Assembly (NCBI GenBank): GCA_937916025.1
Contig: CALGGX010000572.1
Span: 1 to 12,000 of the forward strand
Origin: an uncultured Selenomonadales bacterium
GTDB taxonomy: Bacteria; Bacillota_C; Negativicutes; Selenomonadales; Selenomonadaceae
Direction of reading: 5' to 3'
Length of the DNA: 12,000 bases
Under the pieces are notes generated by a model that saw only the letters and a program-made list of their open reading frames with translations, had not been told where the DNA came from and ran no database searches. A program made the position numbers and the translations under genes. Below are positions 5,118 to 11,806 of the stretch, piece after piece. The number at the start of each line of letters is the position of its first letter. Within the stretch, counting starts at the first letter, position 1.

Positions 5118-6677
5118 TCACTGCACCTGCACGATGCTCTTTCTGATGATCTTGCCGTTGTAGTCGTTGCGGTAGCCCGCCAAGTACACGCGCACGATCC
5201 GCCCTTGCGCGCGACTGTTCGGACCTTCGATGTGGACGTCCGAGTCGAAGCGATCGCCCTCGCGCGTCGGCAACAGTGAGTAGCGTGCCTGAATTTTCGA
5301 CGCGCTGACCAATTTCAGACAGTAATCGAAGATCGCGCGGAGAATTTCTTCGTCCTGCAGTTGATTGCGCATCACGCACTCGCGCCGCACATCCCAGATC
5401 GTTTCGAGCGAATTTGTTTGCGCACCGCCGCAGATGAATGACATGAAGTCGTTCTCGCGGGTGAAGACGCCGTTGAGCAATTGCCGGACGTGAGCACTGA
5501 CTTGCGGATATTTTTGAAACAGCCGCCAACCTTCAGCGAAACGTTGATCCAATTCCGCGCGGAGCTCGGCGACGGTCGATTTCAGTTTGACGCTTTCGGC
5601 TTCGCGCATGACAATCTCCGACATCAGTTCCGCAATTTTTGTTTCGCGCACGAAAATCTCAGACTTCCGCTTTTTGACTTCTCCGGCGTATACGGTGATC
5701 TCCGAGTTCAGCTCATCGATTTTGGCTTTGCTCATGAAGAGATCGGACTTCAGCGTTTTGAGTTCTTTGTCGAGCATGTCCGGTTTCGACTTCAGCTCTT
5801 CAATTTTTTTGTCGCGATTGACAATCTCCGACTTCAGAGTTTCAATCTCGGCGTCGCGTTGCTCGACTTCCGCGCGGCACTTAGCTGATGTCGATTGCAG
5901 ATCACGCTCGCGCAGCTCGATTTCCGCGCGACATTTTTCCAATTCCGATTGCAATTCACGCTCGCGACTCGACGGTTCCGCGCGGAGTTTTTCGGTTGCC
6001 GAATCGATCGCGCTTTCTTCGCCGAAAAATTCTTCCTCGAGCGCGAGACACATCGCGTGACAGATCGGAAGATGAAACTCTTGAATTGTATGCGCGTGAT
6101 CAGCCGGAGCATTGATCGATACATCGACGAGCGATTGCATCTTGCCGCCCGTCCGCCCCGTCAACGCAATTGTTTTTATGTCGAGAGCATGCGCCGCTTC
6201 AATTGCATAGATGATGTTGATCGAATTGCCGGACGTGGAGATCGCGAGCAGAACATCTCCCGCACGCCCGAGCCCGAGCACTTGCTGAGCGAAGATCAGA
6301 TCGGCGGCTTTGTCATTCGAGAATGCCGTCATCAGTGCCGTCTCGCCGACGAGTGAGATCGCCGGGATTGCCGATTGCAAATTCTGTTTGAAATACTCCG
6401 CGTGATTCGGAAATTCATTTTCAAGCCGCGCGGCAAATTTCTGATTGAAGTGTTTGATCTCTCGCGGCAAAATGAAGCCCTTCATCAATTCGCCGACGAT
6501 GTGTTGAGCGTCCGCCGCACTGCCGCCGTTGCCGCATGTCATGAGCTTGCCGCCCGCGCGGAGCGATTGAATGATCGCCTCGAGCGCGTCGTCGATCGAC
6601 TGTCGACAGCCGTCGAGCATCGGATATCGCCGAATCAATTCATCAATCCTGCTTTGTGTCGTCCGGTTCATCATCAT
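5118..6677 (-). CDS. Fusion protein: GmhA-like SIS isomerase domain, long coiled coil, GrpE-like C-terminal domain
   Basis: 519 aa from the ATG at 6677; GTG at 6680 is 9 nt from GAGGAA and may be the real start. Residues 1-220 form a SIS domain of the phosphoheptose isomerase (GmhA) type: GNGGSAADAQH (49-59), STSGNS (147-152), HTIQEFHLPICH (196-207). The GmhA metal/catalytic residues map to H59, E63, Q199 and H207 and all are present, so sedoheptulose-7-phosphate isomerase activity is possible. Residues ~228-384 are a long charged coiled coil with repeated 'EIxxLKSEI' heptads. Residues ~385-519 end in GRIVRVYLAGYRNDYNGKII and RKSIVQV, matching the GrpE beta-domain pattern (G.V..V...GY....R.IR.A.V.V), while the coiled coil corresponds to the long GrpE helix. 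A GrpE-type exchange factor for the Hsp70 encoded 9 nt downstream is a reasonable inference. Fusion of GmhA to a GrpE-like module is not an architecture I know. Confidence 0.8.
   Translation of the reverse strand: MMMNRTTQSRIDELIRRYPMLDGCRQSIDDALEAIIQSLRAGGKLMTCGNGGSAADAQHIVGELMKGFILPREIKHFNQKFAARLENEFPNHAEYFKQNLQSAIPAISLVGETALMTAFSNDKAADLIFAQQVLGLGRAGDVLLAISTSGNSINIIYAIEAAHALDIKTIALTGRTGGKMQSLVDVSINAPADHAHTIQEFHLPICHAMCLALEEEFFGEESAIDSATEKLRAEPSSRERELQSELEKCRAEIELRERDLQSTSAKCRAEVEQRDAEIETLKSEIVNRDKKIEELKSKPDMLDKELKTLKSDLFMSKAKIDELNSEITVYAGEVKKRKSEIFVRETKIAELMSEIVMREAESVKLKSTVAELRAELDQRFAEGWRLFQKYPQVSAHVRQLLNGVFTRENDFMSFICGGAQTNSLETIWDVRRECVMRNQLQDEEILRAIFDYCLKLVSASKIQARYSLLPTREGDRFDSDVHIEGPNSRAQGRIVRVYLAGYRNDYNGKIIRKSIVQVQ
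6023..6183 (-). repeat. Intact copy of the gmhA direct repeat (partner of 1973-2094)
   Basis: This segment of the SIS domain (ALDIKTIALTG through LEEEFFG) matches 1973-2094 in the same orientation, apart from the 39-nt deletion there. The two copies flank the coiled-coil/GrpE-like half of the fusion gene and the whole Hsp70-like gene. Confidence 0.8.
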
Positions 6678-6742
6678 CACTCTTTCGACTTCCTCTCGCA
6701 ATCAGTTGACAAATACATCAGTGTTTTTCATGCAAAACGAAC

Positions 6743-7294
6743 TCACGGCAGTTGGTTGGCGTTTATCGATTGCAGTTTTTCAAGCTGCCGCCGCAATGCA
6801 CCGTTCTCTTTATTCAGCCGATAAATCTCTTGCCGCTCGCGAGCCGCATCCGACATTGCCGCATTGAGCTCCGCGTGCAATTCTTCGGCGCGGCGTTCCA
6901 ATTCTTCATTCGATTTCAATTCCGATTTCAGCAATTTAAGTTCTGCATTCGTGCCGACGAGTTCATCGTTGAGCCGTTCGATCTCCGCATCGCGCAAATC
7001 AAGCATCGCCTGCAATCTGCTGATCTCGTTAAGATGTTGCTGTTCCAATTCCGCGCGCTGATTTTTCATCTCCGAATTCAGCCGTTCGATTTTTTCGCCC
7101 TTGGCAACAAGTTCATCGTTGAGCCGCTCGATCTCCGCATCGCGCAAATCGAGTACCGCCTGCAAATCTTCAACGCTCGGCTTAAATTCTTCGACCGGCT
7201 CTTCCGATTGCAAGTCGTCTTCATTGCGGACGATGCTTCGGATTTTCAGCCGTACATCTTCGTCGTCGAGCAAATTCATCAATTCTTCCTTCAT
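6743..7294 (-). CDS. Coiled-coil protein of the Hsp70 operon
   Basis: 183 aa from the ATG at 7294, which has GGAGG 8 nt upstream; a longer TTG start at 7309 lies inside that ribosome binding site region and is rejected. A short N-terminal segment (MKEELMNLLDDEDVRLKIRS) is followed by an acidic linker. From about residue 45 to the end the protein is almost pure heptad coiled coil. A near-identical ~18-residue unit (LRDAEIERLNDELV and flanks) occurs twice, 50 residues apart. It has no membrane segment, signal peptide or catalytic motif. The gene starts 15 nt after the membrane-protein gene and is followed by a 65-nt gap before the SIS-GrpE-like fusion, whose coiled coil has similar heptads. A scaffold or interaction partner of the fusion protein is plausible but not shown. 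Family not recognised. Confidence 0.8.
   Translation of the reverse strand: MKEELMNLLDDEDVRLKIRSIVRNEDDLQSEEPVEEFKPSVEDLQAVLDLRDAEIERLNDELVAKGEKIERLNSEMKNQRAELEQQHLNEISRLQAMLDLRDAEIERLNDELVGTNAELKLLKSELKSNEELERRAEELHAELNAAMSDAARERQEIYRLNKENGALRRQLEKLQSINANQLP
6961..7165 (-). repeat. Two 55-bp direct repeats within the coiled-coil gene
   Basis: 6961-7015 and 7111-7165 match at 51 of 55 positions by my reading and lie 150 bp apart. They encode LQAxLDLRDAEIERLNDEL twice. The 50-residue spacing is not a multiple of seven, so the second copy sits one residue out of heptad register. This is an internal duplication. Confidence 0.75.
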
Positions 7295-7309
7295 CTGCAA
7301 AACCTCCAA

Positions 7310-7810
7310 TCACATGTTGCGATACTTTTCAGCCATATCCTTCGGATCGTAATTCATGATCTGCGACTTCGGCTCCGGGCGATCGCGAAAATCTTCGAGT
7401 GACTTGTGCTCTTCAATGTCGAGTGTCGGATCGTAATACTCGGGCGTTCGCATGTATTTATCGAAATTGTATCGTCGCCGATTGCCCTCGGGATCGGTAT
7501 CCGCCTTCAAGGTGTAGAGAAACACCAACAGCAGAACGAACATCGCCAATCCGATCTCAAGCGTGCCTTCGCCGCGCAACACCGGCTCGATGCCGCCGAC
7601 CGTGAATGTGTATGCCGCAAGCCCGCCCGCGCCTCCGACGTAGAAACTTGCCGCGCGGAATTTCTGCACTTTCAATTGCTCGGTGACGACAGTCATGACA
7701 ATTTTCGGAGTCTCTTCATACGACGGCATTCGATCGACGATCTTGACCGTCAACATTGCAAGCACGCATGCGATATAGATTATCGCCAATTTCTGAATCA
7801 ACGCTGTCAC
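7310..7810 (-). CDS. Small membrane protein of the Hsp70 operon
   Basis: 166 aa from GTG at 7810, which overlaps the previous stop by 4 nt (GTGA). A TTG at 7801 fits the ribosome binding site AAGGGG better (8 nt spacing) and would shorten the protein by 3 residues. Hydrophobic segments are at about 7-24 (IIYIACVLAMLTVKIV), 54-77 (Gly/Ala-rich, SFYVGGAGGLAAYTF) and 84-102 (LEIGLAMFVLLLVFLYTL), so two or three membrane spans are likely. The C-terminal ~60 residues are hydrophilic, rich in Asp/Glu/Arg/Tyr/Pro, and probably cytoplasmic. Family not recognised. Translational coupling with the 92-aa gene and close spacing to the coiled-coil gene suggest it anchors or recruits the operon's soluble components to the membrane; this is inference from context. 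Confidence 0.75.
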   Translation of the reverse strand: MTALIQKLAIIYIACVLAMLTVKIVDRMPSYEETPKIVMTVVTEQLKVQKFRAASFYVGGAGGLAAYTFTVGGIEPVLRGEGTLEIGLAMFVLLLVFLYTLKADTDPEGNRRRYNFDKYMRTPEYYDPTLDIEEHKSLEDFRDRPEPKSQIMNYDPKDMAEKYRNM

Positions 7811-8085
7811 CCCTTGCGGAAGATTTTTATGTCCTCGGGAAATGCAAAAATCTCGCCGAGCGTATCGAGCTCGCCGCTCAAATACCTATCAATATCATCA
7901 ACATCGACGAACACTTTGCAATCGATATCGAGATATCCCTGTTGTTTGCCGTCCGATTGATCCCGAATGGCAATCAATTTTTCTCGCAACTTCAGACATT
8001 CCGAGCGCGTCGCATGCAGATCAAGTCGAATTTGCGGCGCGCCGTATCGTTTTAATACTTCTTTCATCGTCAGGCGATTGCTCAT
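7807..8085 (-). CDS. 92-aa protein of unknown function, first gene of the Hsp70 operon
   Basis: The ATG at 8085 has GAAGGAG at 8 nt. An upstream in-frame ATG at 8109 overlaps the promoter -10 box, so it cannot be the start of a transcript from that promoter. The product is soluble, mixed alpha/beta and acidic (MSNRLTMKEVLKRYGAPQIR ... GYLDIDCKVFVDVDDIDRYL ... FPEDIKIFRKG). It has no Cys pairs, signal peptide or membrane segment. The stop overlaps the start of the membrane-protein gene. I do not recognise the family. Being promoter-proximal in an operon with an Hsp70 ATPase and a GrpE-like fusion, it could be an adaptor or regulator, without direct evidence. Confidence 0.75.
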   Translation of the reverse strand: MSNRLTMKEVLKRYGAPQIRLDLHATRSECLKLREKLIAIRDQSDGKQQGYLDIDCKVFVDVDDIDRYLSGELDTLGEIFAFPEDIKIFRKG

Positions 8086-8107
8086 TCGATCAGCTCCTTC
8101 ATTCGAC

Positions 8108-8136
8108 ATTATACATTTCGATTGCGTTTTTGTCGA
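8108..8136 (-). promoter_or_regulatory. Promoter of the five-gene Hsp70 operon
   Basis: TCGACA (8136-8131), 17 nt, then a perfect TATAAT (8113-8108) on the minus strand, 23 nt upstream of the ATG at 8085. It resembles the vegetative consensus. I see no CIRCE-type inverted repeat, so there is no sign of HrcA heat-shock control. Confidence 0.65.
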
Positions 8137-8142
8137 CGCCGA

Positions 8143-8164
8143 GCGAACCGGTCGAACGGCTCGC
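8143..8164 (-). other. Hairpin just after speE
   Basis: On the minus strand GCGAGCCG and CGGTTCGC pair over 8 bp (one G-U) around a 6-nt loop, 5 nt after the speE stop and just before the operon -35 box. No U-run follows, so it is at best a weak terminator or an mRNA-processing or stability element separating speE from the operon. Confidence 0.35.
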
Positions 8165-8169
8165 TTGAA

Positions 8170-9027
8170 TCATTTCGGCTCTGCGGCGCGGAGTAATTCT
8201 TCGACGTAATTCGGCAACGCAAATGCTCCGCGATGCAATTTCGTATTGTAATATCGTGTTTCGATCCCGAGCGAATTCCAATGCGCGAAGTCGACGCCGT
8301 CAATCGGATGAAATGTCTTCGATGCGAAACCGAACAGCCAATGCCCCGAAGGATATGTCGGAACGTGCAATTGATAAACGCGACTGATCGGAAACGACGA
8401 CACAATTCGCTTATGCGCGCGTTGCATGGCGATTGCATCTCTCGCATAAAACGGATTTTCATGCTGATTGACCATGATGCCGTCCGCGCGGAGTGCTTTA
8501 AAACAATTGCCGTAAAATTCCTTGGTGAAAAGCCCTTCGCCCGGACCGAACGGATCGGTCGAGTCAACGATGATCAGATCGTAAGCATCGACGCAACGAC
8601 GGACGAATTTCAAACCGTCCTCGATATGAACCGAAACGCGCGGATCATCGAGGCTCGATGCCGTCAGCGGCAGAAATTCCCGACACGCGTCGATGACGAC
8701 TTCGTCAATCTCAACGAGATCGATCGACTCGACGCTCGGATATTTCAGAAGCTCCCGCGCGGAACCGCCGTCGCCGCCTCCGATCAGCAAAACTTTTTTT
8801 ATCGCCGGATTGACGCACATCGGCACGTGGACGATCATCTCGTGATAGATGAACTCGTCTTTTTCCGTCAACATCATGCAGCCGTCGAGGATCAAAAACC
8901 GTCCGAAGTCTTTCGACTCGAAAATGTCAATGCGCTGAAACTCGCTCGTCGCGGTGAACAATTGTCGCTCGACTTTGATCGACAGCTTGACGCCCGGCGT
9001 GTGCAATTCCGAAAACCATAATTCCAT
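8170..9027 (-). CDS. speE: Spermidine synthase (polyamine aminopropyltransferase)
   Basis: 285 aa, the usual length for bacterial SpeE. It transfers an aminopropyl group from decarboxylated SAM to putrescine, giving spermidine and 5'-methylthioadenosine. The family start MELWFSELHTPGVKLSIKVE is seen at the ATG at 9027, with GAGGTG about 6 nt upstream; the open frame extends to 9135 but lacks a ribosome binding site there and crosses the promoter. Motifs: LDGCMMLTEKDEFIYHEM (substrate pocket, near residue 50), VLLIGGGDGGSARELLKYP (nucleotide-binding loop, near 80), VEIDEVVIDACREFLP, and DLIIVDSTDPFGPGEGLF with the catalytic aspartate region, then TYPSGHWLFGFASK. It is divergent from ahcY across overlapping promoters. 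No speD or speA gene is in the window. Confidence 0.95.
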   Translation of the reverse strand: MELWFSELHTPGVKLSIKVERQLFTATSEFQRIDIFESKDFGRFLILDGCMMLTEKDEFIYHEMIVHVPMCVNPAIKKVLLIGGGDGGSARELLKYPSVESIDLVEIDEVVIDACREFLPLTASSLDDPRVSVHIEDGLKFVRRCVDAYDLIIVDSTDPFGPGEGLFTKEFYGNCFKALRADGIMVNQHENPFYARDAIAMQRAHKRIVSSFPISRVYQLHVPTYPSGHWLFGFASKTFHPIDGVDFAHWNSLGIETRYYNTKLHRGAFALPNYVEELLRAAEPK

Positions 9028-9050
9028 TCCGTTCACCTCGTTTTCGATCG

Positions 9051-9079
9051 AGTATATCACTTGCAAACTCGGCAGGCAA
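9051..9079 (-). promoter_or_regulatory. speE promoter, overlapping the ahcY promoter
   Basis: TTGCCT (9079-9074), 17 nt, TATACT (9056-9051) on the minus strand, giving a short leader before the ATG at 9027. Both boxes interleave with the plus-strand ahcY promoter (9061-9090). Confidence 0.6.
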
Positions 9080-9090
9080 ACTGTTAAAAT
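9061..9090 (+). promoter_or_regulatory. ahcY-mtaD promoter, overlapping the speE promoter
   Basis: TTGCAA (9061-9066), 18 nt, TAAAAT (9085-9090), followed by GGAGG at 9111-9115. Two polymerases could not occupy this and the speE promoter at once. Confidence 0.55.
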
Positions 9091-9125
9091 ACACGAAGCA
9101 ATTTCTGATGGGAGGAATTTTTTTA

Positions 9126-10370
9126 ATGGAATCAATCGTCAAAGACTTTGCGCTCGCTCCGAGCGGTCGCGATAAAATCGAGTGGGTCAAAAACTTCATG
9201 CCGGTGATGTCGGCGATCGATCGGGAGTTCAGCATGTCGAAGCCGCTCGCGGGCAAGAAACTCGCAGTAGCACTCCACATTGAAGCAAAGACGGCTTACA
9301 TGGCTGAAGTGTTCAAACGCGCGGGCGCGGAGATCGCAATCGCCGGTTGCAATCCGCTCTCGACGCAAGACGATGTGGCGGCGGCACTCGCCGAAGCCGG
9401 TTTGAATGTTTTCGCCGTGCACGGTTGCACCATGGAAGAATACGATGCGTATCTCGAAAAACTTCTCGACTTCGAGCCGGACATGATCATCGACGACGGA
9501 GGCGATCTCGTACATCTGCTCCATACCAAGCGTCGCGAACTCCTGCCGAAAATTATCGGCGGCTCCGAAGAGACGACGACGGGCGTCAAACGTCTGCATG
9601 CACTCGCCAAGCGCGGCGAGCTCGCATTTCCGATGATTGCCGCCAACGACGCGTATTGCAAATATCTTTTCGACAATCGATACGGCACGGGGCAATCGAC
9701 GTGGGATGGGATCATGCGGACGACAAATCTCGTGGTCGCGGGCAAAACCGTCGTGATTGCGGGCTACGGCTGGTGCGGCAAAGGCGCGGCGATGCGTGCG
9801 AAAGGACTCGGCGCGAATGTGATCGTCACGGAAGTCGATCCGATCAAGGCGATTGAGGCGGTTTTCGACGGCTTCCGAGTGATGCCGATGGACGAAGCCG
9901 CAAAGATCGGCGACGTGTTTTTGACATTGACGGGCGATAAAGACGTGATCACCGCGCGGCATTATCCGCTCATGAAAAACGGCGTGTTGCTCGCCAATTC
10001 CGGGCATTTCGATGTGGAAGTGAACATTCCGGAGCTGGAGTCGATGAGCGTCTCGCGTCGAAAAGTCCGCAACAACGTCGAGGAGTTTTTGCAATCGGAC
10101 GGTCGGAAATTGTATTTGCTCGCCGAAGGTCGGTTGGTCAATCTCGCGTCGGGCGACGGGCATCCGGCAGAGATCATGGATTTGTCGTTCGCCGTGCAAT
10201 TCTTCAGTATCTCGTATATCCTGCACAGCCACGAAAAACTCGAGAACAAAGTCTATGTCATTCCGGAAGAGATCGACAAAAAAATCGCCGAGCTCAAACT
10301 CGAGTCGATGGGCATTTCAATCGACACGTTGACAGAGGAACAGCGCGCATATCTTGACTTCAACAATTGA
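9126..10370 (+). CDS. ahcY: Adenosylhomocysteinase (S-adenosyl-L-homocysteine hydrolase)
   Basis: 414 aa from the ATG at 9126, with GGAGG 10 nt upstream; an ATG at 9108 precedes that ribosome binding site and is rejected. The enzyme reversibly splits SAH into homocysteine and adenosine using bound NAD, relieving SAH inhibition of methyltransferases. Visible motifs: LHIEAKTA (50-57), CNPLSTQDDVAAAL (75-88), DDGGDLVHLLH (123-133), EETTTGV (near 150), NDAYCKYLFDNRYGTGQS (174-191) with the active-site Lys and Asp, the Rossmann NAD loop GYGWCGKGAA (213-222) and GHFDVE. The short form with LFDNRYGTGQS and without the C-terminal K-YRY tail is the archaeal/Thermotoga-like subgroup. Its TGA (10368-10370) is 14 nt before the mtaD-like start, so the two are cotranscribed. 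Confidence 0.97.
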   Translation: MESIVKDFALAPSGRDKIEWVKNFMPVMSAIDREFSMSKPLAGKKLAVALHIEAKTAYMAEVFKRAGAEIAIAGCNPLSTQDDVAAALAEAGLNVFAVHGCTMEEYDAYLEKLLDFEPDMIIDDGGDLVHLLHTKRRELLPKIIGGSEETTTGVKRLHALAKRGELAFPMIAANDAYCKYLFDNRYGTGQSTWDGIMRTTNLVVAGKTVVIAGYGWCGKGAAMRAKGLGANVIVTEVDPIKAIEAVFDGFRVMPMDEAAKIGDVFLTLTGDKDVITARHYPLMKNGVLLANSGHFDVEVNIPELESMSVSRRKVRNNVEEFLQSDGRKLYLLAEGRLVNLASGDGHPAEIMDLSFAVQFFSISYILHSHEKLENKVYVIPEEIDKKIAELKLESMGISIDTLTEEQRAYLDFNN

Positions 10371-10384
10371 GAGGCGGCGACGAT

Positions 10385-11686
10385 TTGAACAGTAAAATTA
10401 TCATCAAAGATACTTCGGTGCTCCGCGCGGACGGCTCGGTTGAAAATGCCGATATCATTCTCGAAGACGATCGAATTGCGATGATCGGACGCGTGAAGAA
10501 TGCGAATGTGCTTGCCGATCATGTACAGGCATTGACGATCATCGACGGCAAAGGCAAATTCGCAACGCCGGGCTTTGTCAATGCGCACACGCATGCGTCG
10601 ATGACACTGCTTCGGAGTTACGCGGACGATCTGGCGTTGATGGATTGGCTGAACAACCACATCTGGCCGATCGAAGCGAAGATGAAACGCGAAGATATTT
10701 ATTGGGGCGCGGCATTGGCGGCAGTCGAGATGATCAAATCCGGCACGACGGCGTTTGCGGACATGTACGGACCGCACATGGAAGAAGTCGCGCGCGTTGT
10801 CGAGGAGAGCGGCATGCGCGGCGTGCTTTGTCAAGGGCTGATCGGCATTTTCGACGGCGAAAAGCGATTGGCATCCAACATCGAGCTGTTTAAGAATTGG
10901 AACGGTAAAGCTGACGGGCGCGTGACGATAATGTTCGGTCCGCACGCGATTTATACATGCCCGCCGGAGTATCTGAAAAAAATTGCGGAAGAAGCCGCGC
11001 GGCTCGGAGCGGAAATTCATATGCACATGAACGAGACGCTCGACGAGATCAACGGTTGCATGAAAGATTACGGCAAACGCCCGTTTGAAGTCGTTGCCGA
11101 AACCGGTCTGCTCGATCTCGGAATGCTCGCTGCCCATTGCGTCCATTTGAGCGATGCAGAAATTGACATCATGGTCGACAAAAAAGTCCGAGTCGCGCAT
11201 AATCCGGGCTCGAACATGAAAATATCGAGCGGAATTGCGCCGGTTGCGAAATTGCTCGAGCGCGGCGTGACGGTCGGCGTCGGTACGGACGGAGCGTCGA
11301 GCAACAACAATCTCGACATGCTCGAAGAAATCCGATTGGCAACGTTCTTGAGCAAAGTTGCAACAATGGATCCGCTGTCGATACCCGCGTCTTCGGCTCT
11401 GAAGATGGGCACGATCAACAGCGCAAAGGCGATCGGCTTGAAAGAGGTCGGCGAGATCAAAGAAGGCTTCAAGGCAGACATCGTGCTGTGGGATATGAGC
11501 GGCGCAGAGTGGCAGCCGAATTACAATCCGGCGTCGTTGCTGGCATATTCGGCAAATGCGTCTTCGGCGGATACCGTGATTGTCGACGGCAAAATTCTCA
11601 TGGAGCATCGCGAATTAAAGACGCTTGACGAGGAAAAAATCTTCGCCGAGTTTAACAAATGTTTCAAGCGTTTAACCGCAAATTGA
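10385..11686 (+). CDS. mtaD: 5-methylthioadenosine/S-adenosylhomocysteine deaminase (amidohydrolase family)
   Basis: 433 aa from TTG at 10385, with GAGAGG 9 nt upstream; an in-frame TTG at 10367 overlaps the ahcY stop and has no ribosome binding site. This is a metal-dependent amidohydrolase of the MtaD/TM0936 group, which deaminates MTA and SAH to the inosine derivatives. Motifs: PGFVNAHTHASMTLLRSYAD (from residue 62; H68 and H70 are metal ligands), IHMHMNET (near 211), LAAHCVHLSD (near 249), VAHNPGSNMKISSGIAPV (near 271) and VGVGTDGASSNNNLDML (near 298, metal-binding Asp at about 302). The family also contains cytosine and other nucleoside deaminases, but the HPGSN/GTDGAASNN context and the ahcY neighbour favour MTA/SAH. 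It would act on the MTA made by SpeE and the SAH handled by AhcY. Confidence 0.93.
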   Translation: MNSKIIIKDTSVLRADGSVENADIILEDDRIAMIGRVKNANVLADHVQALTIIDGKGKFATPGFVNAHTHASMTLLRSYADDLALMDWLNNHIWPIEAKMKREDIYWGAALAAVEMIKSGTTAFADMYGPHMEEVARVVEESGMRGVLCQGLIGIFDGEKRLASNIELFKNWNGKADGRVTIMFGPHAIYTCPPEYLKKIAEEAARLGAEIHMHMNETLDEINGCMKDYGKRPFEVVAETGLLDLGMLAAHCVHLSDAEIDIMVDKKVRVAHNPGSNMKISSGIAPVAKLLERGVTVGVGTDGASSNNNLDMLEEIRLATFLSKVATMDPLSIPASSALKMGTINSAKAIGLKEVGEIKEGFKADIVLWDMSGAEWQPNYNPASLLAYSANASSADTVIVDGKILMEHRELKTLDEEKIFAEFNKCFKRLTAN

Positions 11687-11693
11687 AATTTCG

Positions 11694-11728
11694 ATCCGCC
11701 CGCCGAAGTCAGCGAGCGGATTTTTTTT
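11694..11728 (+). terminator. Intrinsic terminator after the ahcY-mtaD operon
   Basis: ATCCGCCCGC (11694-11703) and GCGAGCGGAT (11712-11721) form a GC-rich stem with one mismatch and an 8-nt loop, followed by a run of T (11721-11728). It starts 7 nt after the mtaD stop. Confidence 0.85.
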
Positions 11729-11738
11729 GGATAAAGGC

Positions 11739-11766
11739 TTGCAATTTTCGCCGCGCGCGTTATCAT
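11739..11766 (+). promoter_or_regulatory. Promoter of the OadG-like gene
   Basis: TTGCAA (11739-11744), 16 nt, TATCAT (11761-11766), 40 nt before the start codon and directly after the mtaD terminator, so a new transcription unit begins here. Confidence 0.6.
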
Positions 11767-11806
11767 AAGTCGAGTTGTTCAATTTTCAATTGAGGTGATG
11801 TAAGTA

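Noticed and set aside
8086..8169. Heat-shock CIRCE element before the Hsp70 operon
   Set aside because: The only inverted repeat here is an 8-bp hairpin beside the speE stop, lacking the long 9-bp arms and 9-nt gap of CIRCE.
9132..10232. Long open frame (366 codons) on the minus strand opposite ahcY
   Set aside because: It is antisense to a certain ahcY, is rich in His/Arg as expected for mirrored codons, and has no motif or ribosome binding site.
10253..11608. Long open frame (451 codons) on the minus strand opposite mtaD
   Set aside because: Antisense shadow of a well-supported amidohydrolase; Arg/His/Cys-rich composition with no family signature.
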